Shown: positions 19,271-27,693 of the stretch, piece after piece
Position numbering within the stretch: position 1 is the stretch's first letter
Layout of the letters: each line of letters begins with the position of its first letter
NCBI RefSeq assembly: GCF_035474595.1
Contig: NZ_DATIND010000014.1
Coordinates: forward strand, 1-64,000
Origin: Longimicrobium sp.
GTDB taxonomy: Bacteria; Gemmatimonadota; Gemmatimonadetes; Longimicrobiales; Longimicrobiaceae
Direction: 5' to 3'
DNA length: 64,000 nucleotides
Made by a program: the position numbers and the translations under genes
Notes under the pieces: generated by a model
Database searches by the model: none
The model's input: the letters and a program-made list of their open reading frames with translations, nothing else
Told to the model about the DNA's origin: nothing

Positions 19271-19452
19271 GGAAATCCCTCCCGCTGAGTGCCGTTCTGG
19301 GAGATGGGATGCGCGCGCACCGATGAGGTTACGCGCGCCGGCGCGGGTGGGCGGGCCGGTGGAGAGGAGATGACACTACGCGCGGGGCGGGAGATGCGCA
19401 AACGGCGCGAGCCCCGGGCCAGTGCCTCTCCCGCGCGCCCCGCCGTCTCGAT

Positions 19453-19486
19453 CTGGAGAAACCATCTGTTTGTCTCCAGGACAAAC
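19453..19486 (+). promoter_or_regulatory. Overlapping, mutually exclusive hairpins upstream of the peptide gene
   Basis: CTGGAGA (19453-19459) pairs with TCTCCAG (19473-19479); GTTTGTC (19468-19474) pairs with GACAAAC (19480-19486). The two hairpins share bases and cannot form together, as in attenuators. They end about 85 nt before the start codon in a 301-bp spacer that otherwise shows only the ribosome site. Confidence 0.4.
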
Positions 19487-19571
19487 CCGCGCCCGGCCAA
19501 TCCCGTCCGAGATGATGGGGGGCGCGATCGCGCACCTCTCCGCAGGACCACACCACACCGAGGAGAGTTCC

Positions 19572-19766
19572 ATGACCAAGCTCAGGCTGATGCTCGACGA
19601 GCTCGACGTCGTCTCGTTCCCGCTGTCGGAGACCCGTGGCACGGCGATGGGCACCGTCCACGCCAACGAGGTCAGCTTCAACGGGTGCAGCAACTACTGC
19701 AACACGGGGGTGGATGGCACCTCGTGCAACACGCAGCAGCAGCCCTGCATCGTCTACACGAAGTAG
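19572..19766 (+). CDS. Putative RiPP precursor peptide, pinensin-like leader
   Basis: A 64-residue peptide. Residues 3-16 (KLRLMLDELDVVSF) match the L-x-L-x-x-L-x-V-x-SF leader seen in pinensin-type class I lanthipeptide precursors and similar short peptides of Longimicrobium, followed by the RGTAMGTVHAN hinge. The C-terminal core from about residue 34 holds four cysteines with many Ser/Thr (NGCSNYCNTG, GTSCNTQQQPC), suited to (methyl)lanthionine rings. GAGGAGA lies 8 nt before the ATG and a terminator hairpin follows. No LanB, LanC, protease or dedicated exporter is in the window, so the maturation enzymes would act in trans; it might instead be an unmodified cysteine-rich peptide. Confidence 0.7.
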   Translation: MTKLRLMLDELDVVSFPLSETRGTAMGTVHANEVSFNGCSNYCNTGVDGTSCNTQQQPCIVYTK

Positions 19767-19781
19767 CCGCGGCGCGCGAAA

Positions 19782-19807
19782 GGGCACGCCGGCGTTCCGG
19801 CGTGCCC
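19782..19807 (+). terminator. Terminator of the peptide gene
   Basis: A perfect 11-bp stem (GGGCACGCCGG / CCGGCGTGCCC) with a 4-nt loop, 15 nt after the peptide stop; no clear T run. Confidence 0.6.
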
Positions 19808-19855
19808 CCTCGTCCCCCGCTCCAACGCCCTTTCCGGTGGAGAGATGCAGGTCGC

Positions 19856-20479
19856 TCAGAAGCCGAACGACAGCCCCACCCCCGTGCCGCCCGTCCGCGC
19901 CGGAGCCACGGAGACGTGCCGCGCGGCCGGCTCCCACACCTCGCGCGCGCGGGTGCCCACCAGCGCGCCGATCAGCGCGCCGCCCGCGGTTCCGCCGGCC
20001 ACGATGGCCACGGCGGCTCCGGTGGGCATCTCGTTGTCGCACTCGAAGCCGGGCTGGCAGTCCACGTTGCCGACCAGCGCGTTGGCGCCAAGGACGATCA
20101 CCCCGAACATCCCGCCGGCGGCGGCGCCCTGCAGCACGCCGCGCCGGGCGCCGCGGCGCACGTCCAGGTTGCCGCGGCTCACCTGCACCTCCTGGATCAC
20201 GCCAAAGGGCACCGTCACCAGCGCATCCGCGCGGCCGGGGTTCGTCTGCAGCACGATGCCGTCCGCCGTCACCTCGTGCAGCACGCCGGTGCGCCACTGC
20301 ATGTCGTTGGCGTCGCGCGACGCGATGCGGTCCTCCACCGCCACCGCCGAGACGCGGATGCGCGTGCCCGGGGCGATCGCGCGCACCGTCTCCGGCGCGA
20401 TCTGCGCCGCCAGGCGCGTGGAAGCCAGCGCCGCCAGCGCGGCGGCCGGAACGATTCGTCGGGTCATCGGCCGTTCCAT
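19856..20479 (-). CDS. Exported hypothetical protein with glycine-rich membrane-like segment
   Basis: A 207-residue protein with signal peptide MTRRIVPAAALAALASTRLAAQ (cut after AAQ). The mature part begins with an SH3-like beta stretch (VRAIAPGTRIRVSAVAVED, GIVLQTN..ALVTVPFGVIQEVQVS), then two glycine/alanine-rich segments (VLQGAAAGGMFGVIVLGANA, AVAIVAGGTAGGALIGALVG) like glycine-zipper outer-membrane proteins, and ends in GVGLSFGF with a terminal aromatic residue. C-D-C-Q-type cysteines near residue 140 could form a disulphide. Function unknown. Starts at 20479 or, with weak GGAAC support, at 20467. Confidence 0.65.
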   Translation of the reverse strand: MERPMTRRIVPAAALAALASTRLAAQIAPETVRAIAPGTRIRVSAVAVEDRIASRDANDMQWRTGVLHEVTADGIVLQTNPGRADALVTVPFGVIQEVQVSRGNLDVRRGARRGVLQGAAAGGMFGVIVLGANALVGNVDCQPGFECDNEMPTGAAVAIVAGGTAGGALIGALVGTRAREVWEPAARHVSVAPARTGGTGVGLSFGF

Positions 20480-20868
20480 GAAAGACGGGAGGGGTCGGAG
20501 GAGCGGCGGGAGAGGATCCGGCCCGCGAGCCGGACCTGCGCGCCGCGATCGGCTTGCCGCCGCTGCCGCTTCGATCGGGAGGAGATCGCGAAGCCGGCCG
20601 CGAAAAACATACGTTCATCCGTACGCCCCGCACAACTGCCGTCCGGCCCGCGCCGCCGGCCGGAGACGGCGATGCGCGGGCGAGCTCCGCCGCCGCCCTT
20701 TCTCGCGTCCCGCGCAGCGGACATATTGGGACGGACGCTCCACGCGGCGTCTCCGCATCTCCCGCGCGCTTCCGCTCCGGTCCCGCTCTCCCGACCCATG
20801 CCCGCCGCCGCGCACCGCCTCGCGAACCGCACCGGCCGCCGCGCCGCGCCGCCCGGCCTGATCCGCCC
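20480..20868. other. Divergent spacer, 389 bp
   Basis: Separates the exported protein (minus) from the adenylate-forming enzyme (plus) and must hold both promoters. An open frame runs through it upstream of the enzyme but lacks any recognisable protein feature. A small palindrome CATACG-TTCATC-CGTACG lies near 20610. No repeat class of this window is present. Confidence 0.4.
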
Positions 20869-22290
20869 GTGGTGACCCGGCCCGTTCCCCGGGAGGGGAG
20901 GGCCGTCCGGCTCGCCACGGCGCTGCACCGGCACGTGGTGTATCCGCTGGCGACCGCGCTGCGTGGCGAGGGCCGCATCTCCGTCCACCTGCGCGAGCTG
21001 CGCGAGGCCGAGCGGCTCGCCCCCGGCGCGCTGGCGCGCCGCCAGGACGAAAAGCTGGCGCGGCTCCTCGCCTGGGCGGCCGCCGAGTCGCCGTGGTACC
21101 GCGCGCGCATCCCCGCCGGCGTGACGGTCGGCTCCGCGCGGGAGGTGCTCGGCACGCTGCCGCTGCTGGAAAAGCGCACGCTGCAGGACCACGCCGACGA
21201 GCTCCGCTGCCGCGGCTTCCGGGGAAGGACCACGGTCAAGAGCACCGGCGGCTCCACCGGCGCGCCGGTTCGCGTGGTGAAGGGCGCCGACGGCGTGGCT
21301 CGGGAGCGCGCGGTGAGCTGGATGGCGCAGGGGTGGTTCGGCATCGGGCCCGGCGACCGCGTGGCCCGCTTCTGGGGGACGCCGCTCACCCGCCCCCGCC
21401 GGCTGAAGTCCGCGCTGGCCGACCTCGCCACGCACCGCATCCGCTTCGCGGCCACCGAGCTGGATCCGGCGCAGCTGGACCGGCACTGGAACCGGCTCGT
21501 GCGCTTCCGCCCGGCGTGGATGTACGGCTACACCTCGCTCATCCACCTCCTCGCCGAGCACGTCGAGGGGCGCGGGTGGAACGGGCGCGTCCCCGGCATC
21601 CGCCTCGTGGTCCCCACCGCCGAGCCGCTCTCGCCGCGCCAGAGCGAAGACATCTCCCGCGTGTTCGGCGCGCCGGTGCAGAACGAGTACGGCTGCGGCG
21701 AGCTGGGGGCGATCGCGTACGCCTGCCCGCTCGGCGGGATGCACCTGATGACCGAGACCTGTCTGGTGGAGGTGCTGGACGAGGCTGGACGCGCCGTAGC
21801 ACCTGGCGAAACCGGCGAGGTCGTGGTCACCGATCTGGTGAACCTGCACACGCCGCTGATCCGCTACCGCTTGGGCGACCGCGCCACGACCAGCACGGAG
21901 CCCTGCCCCTGCGGACGGCCCTTCCCCACGCTGGCGAACATCGACGGGCGCATCCAGGACGTGGTGTACACCCCGCTCGGCCGACGCTGGCACGGCGAGC
22001 GGATCGACTACGTGCTGTCGCGGCTGTGGAGCGATGGGGGCGGCTTCCGCCAGTTCCAGGTGGTGCAGACCGGCCCCTCCACGCTCGAGGTCCGGCTGGT
22101 CAGCGACGCGCCGCTTCCGCCCGCGCTGGAAGAACTCATCCGCGCCGACGTCGCCGAGCGGCTCGACGGCATGGAGGCCATCGTGCGCCGCGTCGACGAG
22201 GTCGAGCGCTCGCCCAACGGAAAGCTCCGCACCGTGCGCAACGACTGGATCCGCGCCCGCGACGACGAGAGCGATCCGGCGACGGCGTGA
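20869..22290 (+). CDS. Adenylate-forming enzyme, phenylacetate-CoA ligase/CapK-like
   Basis: About 473 residues. AMP-binding signatures: KSTGGSTGAPVRV (STGGSTG at 125-131), NEYGCGELG (Y274, E278), YRLGDRA (R334-x-GD337), and a C-terminal lid ending NGKLRTVRNDW. This arrangement is that of the PaaK/CapK branch, which activates an aryl or acyl acid with ATP and transfers it to CoA or another acceptor; CapK-like members sit in capsule clusters. The true start is unclear: two adjacent GTG codons (20869, 20872) directly precede the conserved part and no Shine-Dalgarno is visible. The substrate is not inferable. Confidence 0.82.
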   Translation: MVTRPVPREGRAVRLATALHRHVVYPLATALRGEGRISVHLRELREAERLAPGALARRQDEKLARLLAWAAAESPWYRARIPAGVTVGSAREVLGTLPLLEKRTLQDHADELRCRGFRGRTTVKSTGGSTGAPVRVVKGADGVARERAVSWMAQGWFGIGPGDRVARFWGTPLTRPRRLKSALADLATHRIRFAATELDPAQLDRHWNRLVRFRPAWMYGYTSLIHLLAEHVEGRGWNGRVPGIRLVVPTAEPLSPRQSEDISRVFGAPVQNEYGCGELGAIAYACPLGGMHLMTETCLVEVLDEAGRAVAPGETGEVVVTDLVNLHTPLIRYRLGDRATTSTEPCPCGRPFPTLANIDGRIQDVVYTPLGRRWHGERIDYVLSRLWSDGGGFRQFQVVQTGPSTLEVRLVSDAPLPPALEELIRADVAERLDGMEAIVRRVDEVERSPNGKLRTVRNDWIRARDDESDPATA

Positions 22291-22415
22291 GCTCCGGATT
22301 CGCGAGCCCGGCTGGCGATCTTTCCATCTCTCATGGAGGACGCGGAGGGTGGGACGGACCGCGCCTTTCGCTGCGTCCTCCGGGCCATACGTGGGAGGCT
22401 TCTTCTTCATGAAGA

Positions 22416-22449
22416 AACGGGGCGCTGCCGTTTGAAGCAGCGCCCCGTT
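22416..22449. terminator. Bidirectional terminator between ligase-like gene and uvrA
   Basis: A 13-bp perfect stem (AACGGGGCGCTGC / GCAGCGCCCCGTT) with an 8-nt loop; CTTT follows on the plus strand. It lies between two convergent genes. Confidence 0.75.
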
Positions 22450-22471
22450 CTTTACCGCCGGACCCGGTCCG

Positions 22472-25351
22472 TCACGCCGTCCGCGCCTTGCGCCCCCGCC
22501 GCGGCTTGGGGTCCGCGGGGGCGACGGCGGCCACGCGGCCGTTCAGCATCGGCGCCAGGAACTGGCCGGTGAACGAGTCCGGCACCGCCGCCACCACCTC
22601 GGGCGGGCCCTCGGCCACGATGCGGCCGCCGGCGGGGCCGCCCTCGGGGCCCAGGTCGATGATCCAGTCGGCCGTCTTGATCACGTCCAGGTTGTGCTCG
22701 ATCACCAGCACGGTGTTGCCGCGGTCCACCAGCTTGTGCAGCACCTCCAGCAGCATCCGCACGTCCTCGAAGTGCAGCCCCGTGGTCGGCTCGTCCAGGA
22801 TGTAGAAGGTCTGCCCCGTGGCGATCTTGGAGAGCTCGCTGGCCAGCTTCACCCGCTGCGCCTCGCCGCCCGACAGCGTGGTGGCACTCTGGCCCAGGTG
22901 GATGTATCCGAGCCCCACGTCGCTGAGCGTCTGCAGGTGGCGGCGCAGCCGCGGCACCGCCTCGAACAGCTCCAGCGCGTCGTCCACCGTCAGCTCCAGC
23001 ACGTCGGCGATGGAGTGGCCCTTGTAGAACACCTCCAGCGTCTCGCGGTTGTAGCGCTTCCCGCGGCACACGTCGCAGGGCACGTACACGTCGGGAAGGA
23101 AGTGCATCTCGATCTTCACCAGCCCGTCGCCCTGGCACGCCTCGCACCGGCCGCCCTTCACGTTGAACGAGAAGCGCCCCGGCGTGTAGCCGCGCATCTT
23201 GCTCTCCGGCAGGTCCGAGAACAGGTCGCGGATGATGGTGAAGAGCCCGGTGTAGGTGGCCGGGTTCGACCGCGGCGTACGCCCGATGGGGCTCTGGTCG
23301 ATGTCCACCACCTTGTCCAGCAGCTCCAGCCCGTCGATCCCCGCGTGCAGCCCGGGAACGGTCTTGGCCCGGTAGAAGCGGCGCCCCATGGCGTTCCACA
23401 GGATGTCGTTCACCAGCGTGCTCTTTCCCGAGCCGCTGACCCCCGTGACCGCCACGAAGCACCCCAGGGGGATGCGGGCGTCCAGGTTGCGCAGGTTGTG
23501 CTCGCGCGCGCCGCGGATCACCAGCTCGTGCCCCGGCCGCGGCTCCTTGCGGTGCTCGGGGATGCGGATCTGGTGCTCGCCGCGCAGGTACGCGCCGGTG
23601 AGCGAGGCGGGCGCGGCGAGGATGTCGTCCACCGTGCCCTCGGCGATGATCTCGCCGCCGTGGCGCCCGGCGCGCGGGCCCAGGTCCACCACGTGGTCGG
23701 CCGCGCGGATGGTTTCCTCGTCGTGCTCCACCACCAGCACGGTGTTCCCCAGGTCGCGCAGCTGGATGAGCGTTTCCAGCAGCCGGCGGTTGTCGCGCTG
23801 GTGCAGGCCGATGGAGGGCTCGTCGAGGATGTACAGCACGCCGCAGAGCCGCGAGCCGATCTGCGTGGCCAGGCGGATGCGCTGCGCCTCGCCGCCCGAG
23901 AGCGTCTCGGCCGAGCGCCCCATCGTGAGGTACTCCAGCCCCACGTTCACCAGGAACGAGAGGCGCTCCTTCACCTCCTTCAGGATCGGCCCGGCGATCT
24001 CGCGCGAAAGGTACGGGAGCCGGTCCACCCGCTCGAAGAAGGCGTGCGCCTCGGAGACGGGCATCGCCACCACCTCGCCGATGGAGCGGCCGTCCAGCGT
24101 AACCGCCAGGCTCTCCGGGCGCAGCCGCGCGCCGCCGCAGGTGGCGCACGGGAGGGTGGACATGTACTCCTCCAGCGTCTCGCGCATCGACTCGCTGGTG
24201 GTCTCCTTGTAGCGCGCGGCCACGTCCTTCAGGATCCCCCCCCAGCGCAGCTTCGGCGCGCCCTTCTTCCCCTCGCCCCCTGGCGCGCCGTACAGCAGGA
24301 CCTGCCGCGCGTTCTCGGGCAGGTCGCGCCACGGGGTGTTCAGGTCGAAGCCGAGCGCCGCCGCCAGCCCCTCCAGGATCGTCCCCCGCAGGTGCCCGCG
24401 CGGGACGCCCCAAGGCAGCACCACGCCCTCCAGGATGGAGAGCGAGGTGTCGGCCAGGACCAGCTCGGGGTTGGGCTCCTTGCGCGTGCCCAGCCCGCCG
24501 CAGTCGGGGCAGGCGCCGAAGGGCGAGTTGAACGAGAACTGGCGCGGCTCCAGCTCGGGGATGCTGACCCCGCACTCGGCGCAGGCGTACGCCTCGCTGT
24601 ACAGCTCGCGCGCCGGCTCGCCGCTCTCGGGATGGGCGATGACCTCGACCACGCCTTCCGCCGTCCGCAGGCCGGTCTCGATCGAGTCGGCGATGCGCTG
24701 CCGGTCGTCCTCGCGCACCTCCACCTTGCGCTCCACGAAGACGGAGATGTCGTGGTTGGCGCGGCGGTTCAGTGTGGGCGGCTCCTCCAGGCGGTGGTTC
24801 TCGCCGTCGGTGCGGGCGTGGGTGAAGCCCTTCTTCCGCATCTCCTCGAAGAGCTCGCGGAACTCGCCCTTGCGGCCGCGGACGACCGGCGCGAGAACCT
24901 CGACCCACGTTCCCGCGGGGAGCGCCATCACCCGCTCCACGATCTGCGACGCGCTCTGCCGCTCCACCGGCTTCCCGCAGCTCGGGCAGTGGGGAACGCC
25001 CACCCGCGCCCAGAGCAGGCGCAGGTAGTCGTACACCTCGGTCACCGTGCCCACGGTGGAGCGCGGGTTGCGGCCGGCGGTCTTCTGCTCGATGGAGATG
25101 GCGGGCGACAACCCCTCGATGGAGTCGACGTCGGGCTTCTCCATCATCCCCAGGAACTGGCGCGCGTACGCGGACAGGCTCTCCACGTAGCGCCGCTGCC
25201 CCTCGGCGTAGATGGTGTCGAAGGCGAGCGAGCTCTTCCCGCTCCCCGACAGCCCCGTGATCACGGTCAGCCGGTCGCGGGGGATCTCGACGTCGATGTT
25301 CTTGAGGTTGTGCTCGCGGGCACCGCGGACGATCAGGCTTTCTTCAGGCAT
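22472..25351 (-). CDS. uvrA: Excinuclease ABC subunit A
   Basis: A 959-residue UvrA. Both ATPase halves are complete: Walker [10 protein letters not shown] (33-41) and a second GVSGSGKST, each followed by LSGGEAQR signatures and LDEPS/LDEPT Walker B. Zinc modules are visible: CAEC...CPDC in the first half, CEAC...CDVC before [10 protein letters not shown] in the second. UvrA dimers scan DNA for bulky lesions and load UvrB in nucleotide excision repair. The C-terminus is a basic tail ([12 protein letters not shown]). The start is the ATG at 25351, directly downstream of a promoter-like sequence. Confidence 0.98.
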   Translation of the reverse strand: MPEESLIVRGAREHNLKNIDVEIPRDRLTVITGLSGSGKSSLAFDTIYAEGQRRYVESLSAYARQFLGMMEKPDVDSIEGLSPAISIEQKTAGRNPRSTVGTVTEVYDYLRLLWARVGVPHCPSCGKPVERQSASQIVERVMALPAGTWVEVLAPVVRGRKGEFRELFEEMRKKGFTHARTDGENHRLEEPPTLNRRANHDISVFVERKVEVREDDRQRIADSIETGLRTAEGVVEVIAHPESGEPARELYSEAYACAECGVSIPELEPRQFSFNSPFGACPDCGGLGTRKEPNPELVLADTSLSILEGVVLPWGVPRGHLRGTILEGLAAALGFDLNTPWRDLPENARQVLLYGAPGGEGKKGAPKLRWGGILKDVAARYKETTSESMRETLEEYMSTLPCATCGGARLRPESLAVTLDGRSIGEVVAMPVSEAHAFFERVDRLPYLSREIAGPILKEVKERLSFLVNVGLEYLTMGRSAETLSGGEAQRIRLATQIGSRLCGVLYILDEPSIGLHQRDNRRLLETLIQLRDLGNTVLVVEHDEETIRAADHVVDLGPRAGRHGGEIIAEGTVDDILAAPASLTGAYLRGEHQIRIPEHRKEPRPGHELVIRGAREHNLRNLDARIPLGCFVAVTGVSGSGKSTLVNDILWNAMGRRFYRAKTVPGLHAGIDGLELLDKVVDIDQSPIGRTPRSNPATYTGLFTIIRDLFSDLPESKMRGYTPGRFSFNVKGGRCEACQGDGLVKIEMHFLPDVYVPCDVCRGKRYNRETLEVFYKGHSIADVLELTVDDALELFEAVPRLRRHLQTLSDVGLGYIHLGQSATTLSGGEAQRVKLASELSKIATGQTFYILDEPTTGLHFEDVRMLLEVLHKLVDRGNTVLVIEHNLDVIKTADWIIDLGPEGGPAGGRIVAEGPPEVVAAVPDSFTGQFLAPMLNGRVAAVAPADPKPRRGRKARTA

Positions 25352-25357
25352 CCCTGA

Positions 25358-25386
25358 AAGTTACCGCAGTGAGCCGCGTCATTCAA
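25358..25386 (-). promoter_or_regulatory. Promoter-like sequence at the uvrA start
   Basis: On the minus strand TTGAAT (25386-25381), 17-bp spacer, TAACTT (25363-25358). Transcription would begin at about the A of the uvrA ATG (25351), implying a leaderless message. No LexA-type box was recognised. Confidence 0.45.
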
Positions 25387-25401
25387 CCGTCCCCCGCTGA
25401 C

Positions 25402-25448
25402 AAAGTGCGGGAGTGCGGAAGTGCGGGAGGCGGGAGTGCGTGAGTACG
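25402..25448. repeat. Class B octamer array, reverse orientation
   Basis: GTGCGGGA, GTGCGGAA, GTGCGGGA, GTGCGTGA-type units, the reverse complement of CGCACTYC, upstream of uvrA in a 622-bp spacer. Confidence 0.75.
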
Positions 25449-25501
25449 GTGGATCGGTATGCGGGCCCGGCACCTTTCGAGAGACGGACCGGCGGGCGGC
25501 G

Positions 25502-25560
25502 CCACGCGGAGACGCAGAAATGCCATCGATCTCCCGCGGCTGTGCGTCTTTGCGGGATGG
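25502..25560. repeat. Degenerate class C repeat
   Basis: CCACGCGGAGACGCAGAAAT with a decayed partner TCCCGCGGCTGTGCGTCTTT; resembles the better copies at 27529 and 44442. Confidence 0.5.
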
Positions 25561-25670
25561 ATCCGGGTTACGGAACCGGGCGGGCGCGCCGTCCGGGCCC
25601 TTCCGTCGCTTGCGGCCCCTTCGATTGCGATCCGATTGCGGGACAACGACTTACGGAGAATCCTGAAGCG

Positions 25671-25699
25671 TTGACGAACGCTCGTTCCACGGTTATCAT
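25671..25699 (+). promoter_or_regulatory. Strong sigma-70-like promoter of the subtilase gene
   Basis: TTGACG (25671-25676), 17-bp spacer, TATCAT (25694-25699), five of six bases in each box. The leader to the protease ATG would be about 270 nt, ending with a GCCGGCGC/GCGCCGGC hairpin (25923-25944) and the ribosome site TGGAGGA. Confidence 0.7.
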
Positions 25700-25973
25700 T
25701 GTGGCCTGTCCCCGTGGTTCCGAAGTTCCCGAAGGCGGCGGACATCGCTTCCGTTTTACGCAGAATCCCACAAGAAAACAGCGCACCACCGCGGAGCATC
25801 CGCGCCGTGGCAAGCGTTCGCAGCCCTTCCCGACAATGGCACCCCGGCCGCGAGGCCGGTCCGCAAAGCCAGGAGTCTCCCGCGCGTGGAGACCGTCCGG
25901 CTCCCGAACAGGGTCGACCCCCGCCGGCGCATCGTGGCGCCGGCAAACACCCTTCCTAGCTGGAGGACCCGCG

Positions 25974-27452
25974 ATGAAGCAGTTCCGTATCGTGCCGGCG
26001 TTCCTGGTGGCCCTGTCCCTGGGGCTGGCCGCCTGCTCGGCCGACAGCACGGGCCCCGCCCCGGCCGCGCCGCGCGCCCCCGCCCTTTCCGCCGCCCCCG
26101 GCGCCGGGCAGTACATGGTGGTGTTCAACGGGAACAAGGTCCCCGCGACGTTCGCCGCGCAGGTGCAGGCGCTGGGCGGCACGATGGTCTTCGAGCACGG
26201 CAACTCCGGCTTCGCCGTGGTCGGCGGGCTCGACGACGCCGCGGCCGCGAAGATCAAGGGGATGAACGGCGTGTCCGACGTGCAGGCCGACGTGGCCATC
26301 ACGCTCGACGACCCGCAGCCCGCCGCCGAGATGGACGTCAGCGAGCTGGCCGCCTTCGCGAACGACCAGGCGCAGAGCCAGACCAACCCCACCACCGCCG
26401 CGCGCTACGCGTGGCAGTGGAACATGCGGCTGATCCACGCCCCCACCGCCTGGGCCGCCGGCAAGCTGGGCTCCTCCAGCATCACCGTGGCCATCCTGGA
26501 CAGCGGGCTGGACTACAACATCGCCGACCTGAACGGCCTGGTGGACCTCGCCCGCTCGAGGTCGTTCATCCCCACCGACGACTCGATCGCCGTCCACTAC
26601 TTCCCCACCCGCAACCTGATCACCGACTTCAACGGCCATGGCACCAACGTGGCCACGCAGGTCAGCAGCAAGGCGTTCGCGCTGGCCGGCGTGACCTCGC
26701 GCACCACGCTGATCGGCGTGAAGGTGCTGAACCGCTCGGGCTCGGGCTCGCTGAGCGCCGTGCTCTCGGGCGTGCTGTACGCGGCCGACCAGGGCGCGAA
26801 CGTGGCCAACATGAGCCTGGGCTCCAGCTTCTCCAAGGTCGCCCGCGGTCCCGTCATCTCCATCATCAACCGCACGTTCAACTACGCGCACCGCAAGGGG
26901 ATGATGATCGTGGTGTCGGCCGGCAACGACGCCGCCGACCTTGACCACAACGGCAACACCTTCGTGAGCTACTGCGACGCGCCGCACGTGGTGTGCGTGT
27001 CGTCGGTCGGCCCCGAGGTCGTCACCGCGAACCCCGACAACTCGTCGTACTTCACCAACTTCGGCCGCTCGGCCGTGACCGTGGCCGGTCCTGGCGGCAA
27101 CGCCGACGCGGCGCACGGCTTCACGGTGTCGGCCTGGCCGTGGGGCAACGACATCGCCTCGTGGGTGTGGTCGTACTGCCCCAAGGACCGCATCGCCAGC
27201 GTGAGCGCGACGGGCGTGCCCACCATCACCGCCTGCGCGGCGGGGAACCGGCTCAGCGGCGTCATCGGCACCAGCCAGGCGTCGCCGCACGTGGCGGGGC
27301 TCGCGGCGCTGCTGATGGCCGAGTACGGCGCGAGCGACCTGGGCGCCATCAAGGACCGCATCACCAGCACGGCCATCGACCTGGGCCCCGCCGGCCCGGA
27401 TCCGTTCTACGGCCGCGGCCGCATCGACGTGGCCCGCGCGCTCGGCCTGTAA
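25974..27452 (+). CDS. Secreted S8 subtilisin-like serine protease, lipoprotein
   Basis: 492 residues. The signal peptide ends in lipobox LAAC21, so it is probably lipid-anchored. Residues about 46-110 (GQYMVVFNGN...SDVQADVAITL) are an I9-type inhibitory propeptide. The peptidase domain has D176 (VAILDSGLDY), H222 (FNGHGTNVA), oxyanion N318 (VSAGND) and S434 (IGTSQASPHVAG), all intact. Four paired cysteines (CDAPHVVC; C402/C421) suggest disulphides. Start chosen at the ATG with TGGAGGA upstream. A single gene with its own promoter, a long leader and a textbook terminator. Confidence 0.95.
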   Translation: MKQFRIVPAFLVALSLGLAACSADSTGPAPAAPRAPALSAAPGAGQYMVVFNGNKVPATFAAQVQALGGTMVFEHGNSGFAVVGGLDDAAAAKIKGMNGVSDVQADVAITLDDPQPAAEMDVSELAAFANDQAQSQTNPTTAARYAWQWNMRLIHAPTAWAAGKLGSSSITVAILDSGLDYNIADLNGLVDLARSRSFIPTDDSIAVHYFPTRNLITDFNGHGTNVATQVSSKAFALAGVTSRTTLIGVKVLNRSGSGSLSAVLSGVLYAADQGANVANMSLGSSFSKVARGPVISIINRTFNYAHRKGMMIVVSAGNDAADLDHNGNTFVSYCDAPHVVCVSSVGPEVVTANPDNSSYFTNFGRSAVTVAGPGGNADAAHGFTVSAWPWGNDIASWVWSYCPKDRIASVSATGVPTITACAAGNRLSGVIGTSQASPHVAGLAALLMAEYGASDLGAIKDRITSTAIDLGPAGPDPFYGRGRIDVARALGL

Positions 27453-27475
27453 GCGCCGCATCGCGCACGAACGAT

Positions 27476-27504
27476 GCGGGCGGATCCCCAGCGGATCCGC
27501 CCGC
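27476..27504 (+). terminator. Intrinsic terminator of the subtilase gene
   Basis: A 12-bp perfect stem (GCGGGCGGATCC / GGATCCGCCCGC), 5-nt loop, then TTTCTTTTC. Confidence 0.9.
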
Positions 27505-27528
27505 TTTCTTTTCCCCTGCCTCGCTGGA

Positions 27529-27606
27529 TCTCACGCGGAGACGCGGAGACGCAGAGAACTCACCGCGGCGATGAGTTCTCTGCGCCTTCCGCGTCTCCGC
27601 GTGAGG
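27529..27606. repeat. Class C inverted repeat
   Basis: CTCACGCGGAGACGCGGAGA / CTTCCGCGTCTCCGCGTGAG outer arms with inner arms CAGAGAACTCA / TGAGTTCTCTG. Longest fold-back of this class after the 44442 copy. Confidence 0.8.
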
Positions 27607-27654
27607 CCGTCTTTTCGTCGCCTCGCAGCAATGCCCGACTCACCCACCAATCCA

Positions 27655-27688
27655 ACGCACTCCCGCACTCCCGCACTCACGCACTTTC
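27655..27688. repeat. Class B octamer array abutting a kup stop codon
   Basis: CGCACTCC, CGCACTCC, CGCACTCA, CGCACTTT ending 6 bp before the stop of the downstream kup gene. Confidence 0.85.
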
Positions 27689-27693
27689 CCGAT

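Noticed and set aside
20554-20868. Extended N-terminus of the adenylate-forming enzyme
   Set aside because: About 105 Arg/Pro-rich residues without conservation-like features; the domain begins after the GTG codons near 20869.
22694-25357. 887-codon frame antisense to uvrA
   Set aside because: Shadow of uvrA; no recognisable domain, composition His/Gln/Val/Arg-biased.
25699-25959. 86-codon frame in the subtilase leader
   Set aside because: No ribosome site and no protein-like pattern; lies in another frame than the protease and looks like GC-rich noise.
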